Assembly: GCA_015061185.1 (NCBI GenBank)
Contig: SUWZ01000015.1
Span: 1-61,434 of the forward strand
Length of the DNA stretch: 61,434 nt
Origin: Bacteroidales bacterium
GTDB taxonomy: Bacteria > Bacteroidota > Bacteroidia > Bacteroidales > Paludibacteraceae
Direction of reading: 5' to 3'
Below are positions 44,517-53,402 of the stretch, one piece after another (position 1 is the first letter of the stretch; each line of letters begins with the position of its first letter). The notes beneath the pieces were generated by a model. It saw nothing but the letters and a program-made list of their open reading frames with translations, was not told where the DNA came from and did no database searches. The position numbers were made by a program, and so were the translations under genes.

Positions 44517-46094
44517 TTAGAGTCGTTTTAGAATTCGTTTTCTAAGATTTTTAAATTTTGGATGCGTAATCATTTGATTTGGCTTGATGTCACTTTTCCT
44601 GAGAAGGAGAAAAATAATGCAAAGAATAGATAAGATTAACAGCCAACCATAAATTTCTTTCATAGAAATTATTACTGCATGTTGGTAAACTATGTGGTAT
44701 AGATCTTTTATAGGAAGAGTATTTACATCTGTGTTTACACGATCAAAAGAGGCACTTATCAGATTAAAGTTTTTTAAAGAGGTGCTATCTAATAATCTTC
44801 CAACGACAGCATTTCCAATAGCAGCACCGAAAATTGCGCTAAACATATTTTGAATTGTTACGCCTTGAAAAAATTCAAATGGGAAAGGGAGTCTTGTATT
44901 GGCAGTAAGTAGCGAAATTGAAAGTATGATGTAACCAAAATTTCTTATAAAAATTGGAAAGAATAACATCTCTTTTGGTAGATTATAATCGATATAAAAA
45001 TAGAAATAGAGGAGGTATAAAAATATGCATATAAAGGAGATTAGTAACATCCTTTGATAGCTCCATTTCTTTATTGCAAATACTCTCCAAGTGAAGAATA
45101 CTCCCAATATACTCCCTCCAAGAGCAATCCAATTTAAAGAAATTAAGTTTATGGCATCATATCTGAACATTCCCTCCATTAAAATATGTTCGAATATATG
45201 TCCGGGAGCTAATAGAATATCTGCAATTATGATAGTTGCAATAATTTGTAATATAATAGGATGTCTAAATGTATGAGGGAAAATGTAAGCATGTCTTATA
45301 AAACTGGCTCTCCATAAATTAAGAGCGACAAGTACAACGGTTGCAATAGTTGCTGCCCAAATATATTCTGACTTCCACCAATCATAATGTTTACCATATA
45401 TACATATAAACAGAGCTGATAATGCAGCTGCTCCCCACATAAACATACCTAACCAATCTATGCCAATTAAGGGAATTTTGGGCATTGTAGAGTAGTTTTT
45501 ATAGCAAAGCATTACAATAAGCAACATGAATAGCATTAGGCCGATTATAAACCATTGCATATAGTGCCATTCAGAAAAAGTGCTTATAAATACAGTTGTT
45601 AGTCCGGACAATTGAATGGTGCCATTCACTATTAAATAGACCCATGAAAAAAATACCGACATATCTCTTGATGGAGTCAGCCATAGTTGAATTGTTGAGT
45701 TGCATTGAAATGTAGCTTGCATTCTGAAAAAGCCGGCAATAAGACAAGTTATAACTAAAACCGGAACGCTATGAGTGTTCATGCAGATGAGGTTGGCCAG
45801 TATAATGACTATTCCGCAAACAAAATAGGTAGTTTTAGGAGGAATTGCACATTTAATGCGAAACATAAGTACAAAGTTTAAAGCCATTCCAATTAGAGAG
45901 GCATATCCCGCCATCATAATATCTTCTTGCATAAGAGCCGTTGTTCCCACCATCTCGCTAACAGATGAAAGGTACACACCTCCTGAGAATTGAATAATTA
46001 TCAGAAAGGCAATAACAATAAATGGTTTAGCTCGTTCCGGTACAAATGAACGAATTTCAGGAATAGAAAAAGTCTGAGAATGCTGATGCTCCAT
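44517..46094 (-). CDS. EmrB-like MFS efflux transporter
   Basis: 525 aa from the ATG of MEHQHSQ; an upstream TTG is not preferred. About 14 hydrophobic segments, as in the DHA2/EmrB group. It would form a three-part pump with the membrane fusion protein and TolC-like protein encoded upstream (12 bp and 1.1 kb). Substrate unknown. Sequence similarity to classical EmrB is low by eye, so the subfamily assignment rests partly on context. Confidence 0.82.
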   Translation of the reverse strand: MEHQHSQTFSIPEIRSFVPERAKPFIVIAFLIIIQFSGGVYLSSVSEMVGTTALMQEDIMMAGYASLIGMALNFVLMFRIKCAIPPKTTYFVCGIVIILANLICMNTHSVPVLVITCLIAGFFRMQATFQCNSTIQLWLTPSRDMSVFFSWVYLIVNGTIQLSGLTTVFISTFSEWHYMQWFIIGLMLFMLLIVMLCYKNYSTMPKIPLIGIDWLGMFMWGAAALSALFICIYGKHYDWWKSEYIWAATIATVVLVALNLWRASFIRHAYIFPHTFRHPIILQIIATIIIADILLAPGHIFEHILMEGMFRYDAINLISLNWIALGGSILGVFFTWRVFAIKKWSYQRMLLISFICIFLYLLYFYFYIDYNLPKEMLFFPIFIRNFGYIILSISLLTANTRLPFPFEFFQGVTIQNMFSAIFGAAIGNAVVGRLLDSTSLKNFNLISASFDRVNTDVNTLPIKDLYHIVYQHAVIISMKEIYGWLLILSILCIIFLLLRKSDIKPNQMITHPKFKNLRKRILKRL

Positions 46095-46106
46095 GTTTCT
46101 TTGCAA

Positions 46107-47141
46107 TTAGTAATTAACAGTACATTCTACGTTCATTCCTGCGCAAATACGTTGTAAATCTTCCGTTCTATTATCTTTTGTAAAATTGATACGGATTGGA
46201 ATCCTTTGTTCTATTTTTACGAAATTTCCGGCAGAATTGTCTTGTGGAAGTAATGAATAACTTGCTCCCGTAGCTTTAGATAGTGAGCCAACAACTCCTT
46301 TGAATACGATTCCAGGAATTGCATCAACTTCAATATCAACAGTTTGTCCTTCTTTTATATTAGTTGTTTGGGTTTCTTTATAATTTGCAATTATCCATTT
46401 GTCGTTATCATCAACAATATCAACAATTGTTTGACCTGCTTGTATTAATTGACCTTCTTGAATGTTTTTTCTTCCTGTATAACCATCGCAAGGGGCCGTA
46501 ATAATTGTGTAGGATAAATTTAGTTTCGCCAATTCTAAAGCCACTTCTGCCAATTTTACGGCAGCAGAACTTTGACCTAAACGATTTTGTTGCTCTTTTT
46601 TTATTAGCGAGGTTGATTGTTTTTGCTTTGTCAATTGGTCATATCTGGCTTGTAATGCATCATAGTTAGTTTTGATGGCATCGTATTGTTGTTTCGTAAC
46701 TGCTTCTTGTGCCAATAGATTTTTATATCTTTCATATTCTCTTTTGGCATTTTCTAATCTAACTCCAACCTCTGTTATTGCTGCATCTGATACAGATATG
46801 TTGTTATCTGTGGTGTTGATTGTACTTTTCATTGCAGCTTTACCGGAGGTGGCTTTTTCATAGTCTGCTTCTGCTAAAGCAACCTTATAACGAAATTCTA
46901 CATCTTCTATTATTGCTAATGTGTCCCCTTTTTTTACGGGTTGGTATTCATTAAAGTGTATCTTTTTAATGAATCCTTGAATTCTTGAATTGACCGGGAT
47001 AATAAGTTGTTTAGCTTGTGCGTTATCTGTATATTCTACATTACCAAAGTGTACGAATTTGGATATGACCCATGCGATTGCAACTACCAATACTGTACAT
47101 ACAACAATGTTGTAAATAATTTTTTTTGTTCTTTTTTTCAT
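46107..47141 (-). CDS. EmrA/HlyD-like membrane fusion protein
   Basis: 344 aa. One N-terminal membrane segment (residues about 8-28), then a biotinyl-lipoyl half-motif (VNSRIQGFIKKIHFNE), a coiled-coil hairpin (residues about 85-190), the second half (YTIITAPCDGYTGRKNIQEG) and a beta-barrel domain. It links the MFS pump to the outer-membrane channel. It lies between tolC-like and emrB-like genes. Confidence 0.92.
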   Translation of the reverse strand: MKKRTKKIIYNIVVCTVLVVAIAWVISKFVHFGNVEYTDNAQAKQLIIPVNSRIQGFIKKIHFNEYQPVKKGDTLAIIEDVEFRYKVALAEADYEKATSGKAAMKSTINTTDNNISVSDAAITEVGVRLENAKREYERYKNLLAQEAVTKQQYDAIKTNYDALQARYDQLTKQKQSTSLIKKEQQNRLGQSSAAVKLAEVALELAKLNLSYTIITAPCDGYTGRKNIQEGQLIQAGQTIVDIVDDNDKWIIANYKETQTTNIKEGQTVDIEVDAIPGIVFKGVVGSLSKATGASYSLLPQDNSAGNFVKIEQRIPIRINFTKDNRTEDLQRICAGMNVECTVNY

Positions 47142-47162
47142 TTCTTTATTAATTTCAATTGT

Positions 47163-48476
47163 TTATAACGTTCCGCTTAATCTGCAAAGATTAAAATAGT
47201 GCATCAAAATGTTGATTTTTGAGTCTGCCATTTGTAATTCGGCACTTAATTTAGAGTTGCTGGCATCTAGCATATCAGTAATTAATGCCAAATCATTTAA
47301 ATATCTATTATTCACTATTTCGTAGTTGTTATTTGCTAACTCCAAACTTTTCTTGTGGGTTTCTAATATAGAAAAAGATTCATTGAATCGTGTCCAAGTT
47401 TCGTTTATTTTTATTTCAAGTTCTTCCATTGCTACCTTCTCATTTTCGTTGGCAATTTGTCTTCCTAAACTAGCTTGTCTCTCTTCTCTTGTAGCTTTAT
47501 AGAGTGAAGCAATGTTGTATTTAACTCCTACACCCACATACCAATAGTTTAAATTTTTGTTGATAGGGGGGACTTCTATGGTGATCGGACCCTCAAGTTT
47601 ATCTCCTGCGAAGGCTACAATTGTCGGAATCTTCTGAGCTCTAACAATTTTTAGACTGTTTTCACTCTCTTCTTTTTGCAATTGAGCCAGTCTAATGTCA
47701 GGAGAGGTTGCTATTGCATTGGTCAACCATTCGTTTTCTTCTTTTAGGATAGGTAATTCATTAATTATTTGTTTGTCTATCTTGATCTTCGTGTTGGTTG
47801 GGAGTTCTAACAAAATACGAAGTCTATTTTGGGCTGTAGTTAAATTGTTTTTTACTTGGGTTAAAGCTAATTGTAGATTTTGCAATTGCAATTCGTATCG
47901 AGTAATATCATTTTTGAGAGCTACCCCCTCTTGAGCTTTCAGTAGAATATCATCTACTAATTTTTGAGTTTGTATAATGTTTTTTGAATAGATTTCAACT
48001 TGATTTTCTAAGTGAAATATTTGTAAATATTCTCTGAGAAGAGCAAATTTAATATCTTGTTTACATTTTAATTTTTGCATTTGGGTCTTTTGATAGGCTA
48101 CTTCTGCATTCTTAATGCTATTTTTTATCGCTCCTCCTGCAAATAAGATCTGTGAAGCTTCTATACTGATATTGTTGCCAAAATGTGGCATTTCTCCCGT
48201 AATACCATTTGAGAAATTTCTATCCGTAATCCATGCATTCCCTAAATAACTGGCTGAAAGTGAAAAATCAATAGATGGAAGCAAAGCATTTTTTGAGACG
48301 GATATGCCTTCTCTTGAACTTTCTTCTAATAATTTTTGAAGTTTTATTGCCCTGTTGTTTTCTTCTGCTATTTTAAACATACTATCGATTGTTAATGGAA
48401 CATTTTCCATCTCTTGGGAAATGCAGTAGTTGTTTATGCTACATGATAAAAGTGCAAATAGAATTATTTTTTTCAT
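47163..48476 (-). CDS. TolC-family outer membrane efflux protein
   Basis: 437 aa with a signal peptide (MKKIILFALLSCSINNYC) and two OEP-type halves of alpha-helical coiled coil with beta segments. First gene of the tolC-emrA-emrB operon. It forms the outer-membrane exit duct. Divergent from the AraC gene that probably regulates it. Confidence 0.9.
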   Translation of the reverse strand: MKKIILFALLSCSINNYCISQEMENVPLTIDSMFKIAEENNRAIKLQKLLEESSREGISVSKNALLPSIDFSLSASYLGNAWITDRNFSNGITGEMPHFGNNISIEASQILFAGGAIKNSIKNAEVAYQKTQMQKLKCKQDIKFALLREYLQIFHLENQVEIYSKNIIQTQKLVDDILLKAQEGVALKNDITRYELQLQNLQLALTQVKNNLTTAQNRLRILLELPTNTKIKIDKQIINELPILKEENEWLTNAIATSPDIRLAQLQKEESENSLKIVRAQKIPTIVAFAGDKLEGPITIEVPPINKNLNYWYVGVGVKYNIASLYKATREERQASLGRQIANENEKVAMEELEIKINETWTRFNESFSILETHKKSLELANNNYEIVNNRYLNDLALITDMLDASNSKLSAELQMADSKINILMHYFNLCRLSGTL

Positions 48477-48497
48477 TTTTTTTACTCATTCGTTTTG

Positions 48498-48528
48498 CTT
48501 GCAAATTTCTTAAAATTTAATAGATTTG
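48498..48528 (+). promoter_or_regulatory. Promoter of the AraC regulator gene
   Basis: CTTG, 19 nt, TAGATTTG. Its spacer contains the first copy of the 12-bp direct repeat. Confidence 0.65.
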
Positions 48529-48547
48529 TTCTTGGTTAAAATTTAAT
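48510..48547. promoter_or_regulatory. Direct repeat, candidate AraC operator
   Basis: TTAAAATTTAAT occurs twice, at 48510-48521 and 48536-48547, 26 bp apart start to start. The first lies in the araC promoter spacer and the second at its predicted transcript start, between the regulator and the efflux operon. AraC proteins often bind such half-site pairs. No binding data. Confidence 0.5.
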
Positions 48548-48633
48548 GAAATTAGTTAATTTTGGACATAACTTTATTAAAAGTTGTATCTATAACATAT
48601 TTTATATTGAATATTTTGTATATTTTTTACTTT

Positions 48634-49560
48634 ATGAAGAAGGTGAAATTGCATGATAGTCGTTTTTTTGAATCCCCAACAACTGGGTCATTGCGTTGTA
48701 AATTAAATTGTTGTGAGTATGATGAAGTTTTATTAAAGCAAATTTTTTATGAGCCGATTTCTATTGGGGCATCAGTTACTTTATTGATACTATCAGGACG
48801 TGCAAAAATTATGGTAAATTATAGAGTCTTTGAATTGAAGGCTAATAATGTGATTTTACTTTCTACACTTCATCTTTTTCAATTTATTGATTGCAGTGAG
48901 GATTTTAAGTGTTACTCTCTTTTTGTTTCTAAACAATTTATGGATGAGATGGATCCTGCAGAGATGATTTCGCTTAGAACCAAGTATGGAATCCGTTTAT
49001 TTCGCAATCCTGTTGTTTGCTTAGATTCTACTGAGTTAAATTTGTTACATCGAAGAATTTTAGAGATAAATCGTGTCTTGGATTCGTTATGTCATACCTA
49101 TTATCATCAATTGGTTTTGAGTGCTGTAATCATGTTTTTTCTTGATTTTAGTGATTTGGTTGATAAGAGGGTAGGAGGGGTAGAGGTGAAGTTGACTTTT
49201 ACGCGTCAAGAACAAATTTGTTTTTCGTTTATCAGTTTAATGTTGGAACATTACAAGGTGCATCATGGGGTTGATTTTTATGCGGATAAATTGGGTATAT
49301 CTGCTCATTATTTGACTTTGGTTGTGAAACAAATGACCGGTCAAAGTGCATCTAAATTAATTGTCAGTATGTTGTATAACGAGTCAAGGGTTTTATTGTT
49401 ACAGTCTGATTTATCTATTCAGGAGATAGCATTTCAGTTGAATTTTTCTGATCAGGCTGTATTTGGAAAATTTTTTAAGCGTTTGTCTGGTGTTTCTCCT
49501 TTTGCATTTAGGGCAAATAAATTCGATAGAGATTGTGTAATTGATAAATATTGCTTTTAA
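48634..49560 (+). CDS. AraC-family transcriptional regulator
   Basis: 308 aa from the ATG of MKKVKLHDSR. The upstream open codons from 48562 start with TTG and would add a hydrophobic stretch, so they are not used. N-terminal sensor region with AraC_binding-type pattern; C-terminal HTH18 domain (residues about 208-300) with DFYADKLGISAHYLTLVVKQ and LSIQEIAFQLNFSDQAVFGKFFKRLSG. It probably controls the divergent efflux operon. Confidence 0.9.
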   Translation: MKKVKLHDSRFFESPTTGSLRCKLNCCEYDEVLLKQIFYEPISIGASVTLLILSGRAKIMVNYRVFELKANNVILLSTLHLFQFIDCSEDFKCYSLFVSKQFMDEMDPAEMISLRTKYGIRLFRNPVVCLDSTELNLLHRRILEINRVLDSLCHTYYHQLVLSAVIMFFLDFSDLVDKRVGGVEVKLTFTRQEQICFSFISLMLEHYKVHHGVDFYADKLGISAHYLTLVVKQMTGQSASKLIVSMLYNESRVLLLQSDLSIQEIAFQLNFSDQAVFGKFFKRLSGVSPFAFRANKFDRDCVIDKYCF

Positions 49561-49673
49561 CAAAAAGAAGTGGTATGTTTTGAGACTCTTTTGCTTTTTG
49601 GGTATTTTATTCTTGTTTTAGCTTTTTCTTATAAACCATAATTAATTGATTTATTTCCCTTTTAATTGGGCAA

Positions 49674-49708
49674 TAAAAAAGAAGAGGATGTTAAAAACAC
49701 CCTCTTCC
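49674..49708 (-). terminator. Terminator of the second T9SS gene
   Basis: GAAGAGG (49681-49687) and CCTCTTC (49701-49707) pair, with more pairing inside; on the minus strand a T-run follows. Confidence 0.8.
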
Positions 49709-49731
49709 TATTATAAATTTCCTATTGGAAA

Positions 49732-51117
49732 TTATTTTTTGATAATAGATTTGAATGCGATACCTTCAGCAGTGTAAGCCTTAACGATGTAAGAACCAGC
49801 AGCCAAAGAAGCAATGTTAGCTTGGTTACCTTCTGCAGATGCAACTACTGCACCATTCAAAGCGATAACTTCGATTTTTTCAACATCACCGGATACTGTG
49901 ATAATATCAGTTGCAGGGTTTGGAGTAATTTCGATTTCGATATCAGAAGCAATAGTTGCAACGTTATCTCCAATCCAATTTGCACCGATACGAACGTTAT
50001 CTACTACGTATCCGAAGTCTGAGTTACTCTTAAAGATCAAATCTATAGTTTTTGCTCCAGCAGGAACTGCAATTACAGATTTGATAGCATCCCATTGACC
50101 ATCCATCAAAGAGTCTGTAATTTGAATTTCTGTTCCGTTATCAAATTTAATAACTGCAGGAATAATTCTTTGTTCATCAGTCGCAGACTCAAATCCCGAA
50201 CCATTTACATATAAGTTTTTAATGTAAGCTTTGAAAGCAATTTCACCACCATTAGACAATTCAGCAGGAATTTCAATACCAGCGATTGTGATATCTTTTC
50301 CAGCAGCAGGAACATGAAGAGCATGATAGTTTTCATCATCCATGAACCAAGAACCATCGTGTCCATTATCTTCCCATAATCTTCCAACTTTGATAAGAGA
50401 TTTAGAAGATACAGCTTTTCCACCTGTTAATTGTGAATCTCCATAATAACCATAATCAGGTTCATCAGAATACACTACTATCCTACTAGATCCAACACAT
50501 TCAAAATCTTCTGCGTAGAATGGTCTTTGACCTCCTTCACCATCAATGAACTTCAAGTTTTTGATGTAGATAGGATCCATAACTGTTCCAACTTCGCGAC
50601 AATAAGAAAGAGTTAGGACTTTACAAGAGTCTACACTTGGATTTGCATATACAAACTTCTTAACAGTTGTCCAAGTGTCTGCTTGAGCAGAAAACTTTCC
50701 ATCGATATCAATTCTAATAGGTGCCACATTAACGTCATACTTACCTGTATCTGGATACATACCAAAAATGAACATAGGTTTCTTTCCATCCCACAAATCA
50801 GAGTGAGGTCCGGTAGGATCCAATGCTGTAGCAGGAACTTTGTATTCCATTTCCATTACCCAAGTATCCTTTAAAGAAAGAGGCCATGCAGTCAAATCTA
50901 TCTGAACATCCTTATACTTATTTTCGTTGTGTTGGTACTTTGCACCGGTTGTAGCATTTCCCGATGTAAGAACATCGAAAACAGCATCAGTTGTGTTCGG
51001 CATAATCGTGATGTCCTCGTTCAACTTACCATCTTTGATTACCCAATACTCAGCTGCATTTGCAGTGAAAGCAAAGCAAGAAAGGGCTGCCATTGCGAGT
51101 AAATTTCTTTTTTTCAT
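49732..51117 (-). CDS. Secreted T9SS protein with C-terminal sorting domain
   Basis: 461 aa. Signal peptide MKKRNLLAMAALSCFAFTANA. The middle is mostly beta with no family I recognise; the segment IAGIEIPAELSNGGEIAFKAY resembles a jelly-roll or carbohydrate-binding domain. The last 75 residues (EIEITPNPATDIITVSG to SIIKK) are a type A T9SS sorting domain. Codon choice is visibly more biased to C-ending codons than its neighbours, suggesting high expression. Monocistronic. Function unknown. Confidence 0.85.
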   Translation of the reverse strand: MKKRNLLAMAALSCFAFTANAAEYWVIKDGKLNEDITIMPNTTDAVFDVLTSGNATTGAKYQHNENKYKDVQIDLTAWPLSLKDTWVMEMEYKVPATALDPTGPHSDLWDGKKPMFIFGMYPDTGKYDVNVAPIRIDIDGKFSAQADTWTTVKKFVYANPSVDSCKVLTLSYCREVGTVMDPIYIKNLKFIDGEGGQRPFYAEDFECVGSSRIVVYSDEPDYGYYGDSQLTGGKAVSSKSLIKVGRLWEDNGHDGSWFMDDENYHALHVPAAGKDITIAGIEIPAELSNGGEIAFKAYIKNLYVNGSGFESATDEQRIIPAVIKFDNGTEIQITDSLMDGQWDAIKSVIAVPAGAKTIDLIFKSNSDFGYVVDNVRIGANWIGDNVATIASDIEIEITPNPATDIITVSGDVEKIEVIALNGAVVASAEGNQANIASLAAGSYIVKAYTAEGIAFKSIIKK

Positions 51118-51238
51118 AAATAATTTAATTTAAGTTTATAATAATTCTTTTTTTCTGAATTTACATTCGTTGATAAATTCGACTGCTAAGTAAATATATT
51201 TTTTGCAAATAAAAAAACTTTTTACCCTATTTTAACGC

Positions 51239-51278
51239 AAAAAAGTCCGAAAAAAAACTTGATTTTTCGGACTTTTAT
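51239..51278 (-). terminator. Terminator of the biotin carboxylase operon
   Basis: AAAAGTCCGAAAAA and TTTTTCGGACTTTT form a long stem; on the minus strand TTTTTT follows. It could also act on the plus strand. Confidence 0.88.
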
Positions 51279-51301
51279 ATTCAATTTATTTGTAATCAAT
51301 A

Positions 51302-52822
51302 CTATAAAGGAATATTGCCATGTTTTTTAGCCGGATTAGAACGAATCTTAGTATGTGTCATATCCAATGCTTGAATCAATTTTTCTCTAGTTTGAGATGG
51401 CAATATGATTTCATCTATATATCCTAATTCCGCAGCTCTGTACGGATTAGAGAACTCCTCTTCGTATTCTTTTCTTACTTTTTCCTTCTCTTCATCCGAA
51501 ACATTCTTGTACAGAATATTGACAGCACCATCTTGTCCCATTACAGCAATCTCAGCATTAGGGTAAGCAAAGTTAATATCTGCTCCGGTATGTTTACTAG
51601 ACATTACAATATAGGCCCCTCCGTATGCCTTTCTGGTGATAATTGTAATTTTTGGAACAGTTGCTTCTACGTAGGCATATACAATCTTTGCTCCGTGACG
51701 GATGATTCCTCCATGCTCTTGTGTACATCCCGGTAAGAATCCAGGAACATCCACAAATGATACAATTGGAATGTTGAAGCAATCACAGAAGCGAATAAAT
51801 CTTGCCGACTTGTCGGCTGTATCAATATCCAAAACTCCGGCTTGATAAGCAGGTTGGTTGGCAACAATACCGATTACTTTTCCATCAATTCTTGCAAATC
51901 CGGTCAAGATATTAGGTGCAAATCCCTCCATGATTTCAAAGAAATATCCACCATCTACGACAGACTCAATCAACTCTACCATGTCATACGGTTTGCTTGG
52001 ATCTGTTGGGATAAAGTTGTCTAAGTCTGATGAACTTGAGTAGGCATCTGTAGATGGTAATCTTGGTGCATCATCCATATTGTTTGAAGGCAAGAATGCC
52101 AGCAACTCTCTAACCATCAATAATGTATCCTCTTCTGTTTCTCCGATGAAGTGAGCAACACCACTCTTCGTGGTATGAACAGCAGCACCTCCTAATCCTT
52201 CTTTGTCTATCTCTTCGTGAGTTACGGTTTTAACGACATCCGGCCCGGTTACAAACATGTGACTATGTTCTTTCACCATAAAGATGAAGTCCGTAAGGGC
52301 AGGAGAGTAGCATGCACCACCGGCACAAGGTCCCAATATGACAGAGATTTGGGGAATAACTCCTGATGAGATTGTGTTTTGATAGAAAATATCTCCGTAT
52401 CCGGACAAACTAGAAACACCTTCCTGAATTCTGGCACCTCCGGAATCATTCAATGCAATAATTGGCGCCCCCATTTTTAGAGCTAACTTTTGTACTTTAA
52501 CAATTTTATTTGCATTAGTTCTGCTTAATGACCCTCCTAAAACTGTAAAGTCGTATGCATATACATAAACCAATCTTCCATCAATTTTTCCATAACCGGA
52601 AATAACGCCGTCACCGGCTTGTTTTGATTTATCTAATCCAAAATTGCTACATTGATGAATCACGAATTTATCAATTTCGACAAACGTACCCTTGTCTAAT
52701 AATAATTCAATTCTTTCTCTTGCAGTCATTTTGCCGGCTTGATGTTGCTTTTCGATTCTTGCTGCATTACCGGCCTCTGCTAGGCGATTCAATTCAATGA
52801 ATTTCTCGTTGGCTGATTTCAT
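51302..52822 (-). CDS. Acyl-CoA carboxylase carboxyltransferase subunit (propionyl-CoA type)
   Basis: 506 aa. Same family as the protein at 21844: GKMTARERIELLLDKGTF, DFTVLGGSLS, NDSGGARIQEGV, GPCAGGACYSPALTDF, VDVPGFLPG, RKAYGGAYIVM. Together with the carrier and biotin carboxylase just upstream it forms a complete biotin-dependent acyl-CoA carboxylase, most likely using propionyl-CoA, with acetyl-CoA possible. Last gene of the operon, followed by a strong terminator. Confidence 0.9.
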   Translation of the reverse strand: MKSANEKFIELNRLAEAGNAARIEKQHQAGKMTARERIELLLDKGTFVEIDKFVIHQCSNFGLDKSKQAGDGVISGYGKIDGRLVYVYAYDFTVLGGSLSRTNANKIVKVQKLALKMGAPIIALNDSGGARIQEGVSSLSGYGDIFYQNTISSGVIPQISVILGPCAGGACYSPALTDFIFMVKEHSHMFVTGPDVVKTVTHEEIDKEGLGGAAVHTTKSGVAHFIGETEEDTLLMVRELLAFLPSNNMDDAPRLPSTDAYSSSSDLDNFIPTDPSKPYDMVELIESVVDGGYFFEIMEGFAPNILTGFARIDGKVIGIVANQPAYQAGVLDIDTADKSARFIRFCDCFNIPIVSFVDVPGFLPGCTQEHGGIIRHGAKIVYAYVEATVPKITIITRKAYGGAYIVMSSKHTGADINFAYPNAEIAVMGQDGAVNILYKNVSDEEKEKVRKEYEEEFSNPYRAAELGYIDEIILPSQTREKLIQALDMTHTKIRSNPAKKHGNIPL

Positions 52823-52837
52823 GTGTTATTATTTAGG

Positions 52838-53350
52838 TTAAACTTCAGGCATTTCACATAACTCAAGCAATACTTGATTGCCGGCTATATTATCGCCCTC
52901 TTTGACTAAAATCTTTTTAATTTTGCAATCGTCATTTACTTTATATTCACTTTGCATCTTCATTGCTTCAATGACAATTACAGGTGTACCGGCTTTAACT
53001 TCGTCTCCCTCATTTACCATGATTCTGACAACCTTACCCGGCATTGGTGAAAATATTCTATCTTGTTTTTCGCTTGCTTTGGTCTTTTTTGTTAGGTATT
53101 GATATGTGTTCAATACTTCAACGGGAAAAGCATTAAAAGCTACACTAACAGTGTATTTTTGACCATTATTTTCAGGCTTTAATTCTGCATTGTAAGAACG
53201 ACCATTTTTTGTTATAATGGAGCATAAACCATTTTCAGCCATTACAATGTCAAGATAGTAAACCTTCCCATCAACGGATACTTCTACGTTATTTCCGTCT
53301 TTATTGATGAGTGAAATTTCTTTGATCTTATTTCCGATCTTGATTTTCAT
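52838..53350 (-). CDS. Biotin carboxyl carrier protein
   Basis: 170 aa from the ATG of MKIKIGNK; the six upstream codons are not needed. An N-terminal region for contact with the carboxylase, then a biotinyl domain with VIEAMKMQSE near residue 133. Middle gene of the carboxylase operon, with a spacing of 15 bp to the next gene. Confidence 0.92.
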   Translation of the reverse strand: MKIKIGNKIKEISLINKDGNNVEVSVDGKVYYLDIVMAENGLCSIITKNGRSYNAELKPENNGQKYTVSVAFNAFPVEVLNTYQYLTKKTKASEKQDRIFSPMPGKVVRIMVNEGDEVKAGTPVIVIEAMKMQSEYKVNDDCKIKKILVKEGDNIAGNQVLLELCEMPEV

Positions 53351-53402
53351 ATAAATATAGTTTAACAAGCGTGTTATTTTAATACACTCCTGTTGGTTTT
53401 AC

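Noticed and set aside
48562-48633. N-terminal extension of the AraC protein
   Set aside because: It needs a TTG start and adds a hydrophobic stretch unlike the family; ATG at 48634 fits better.
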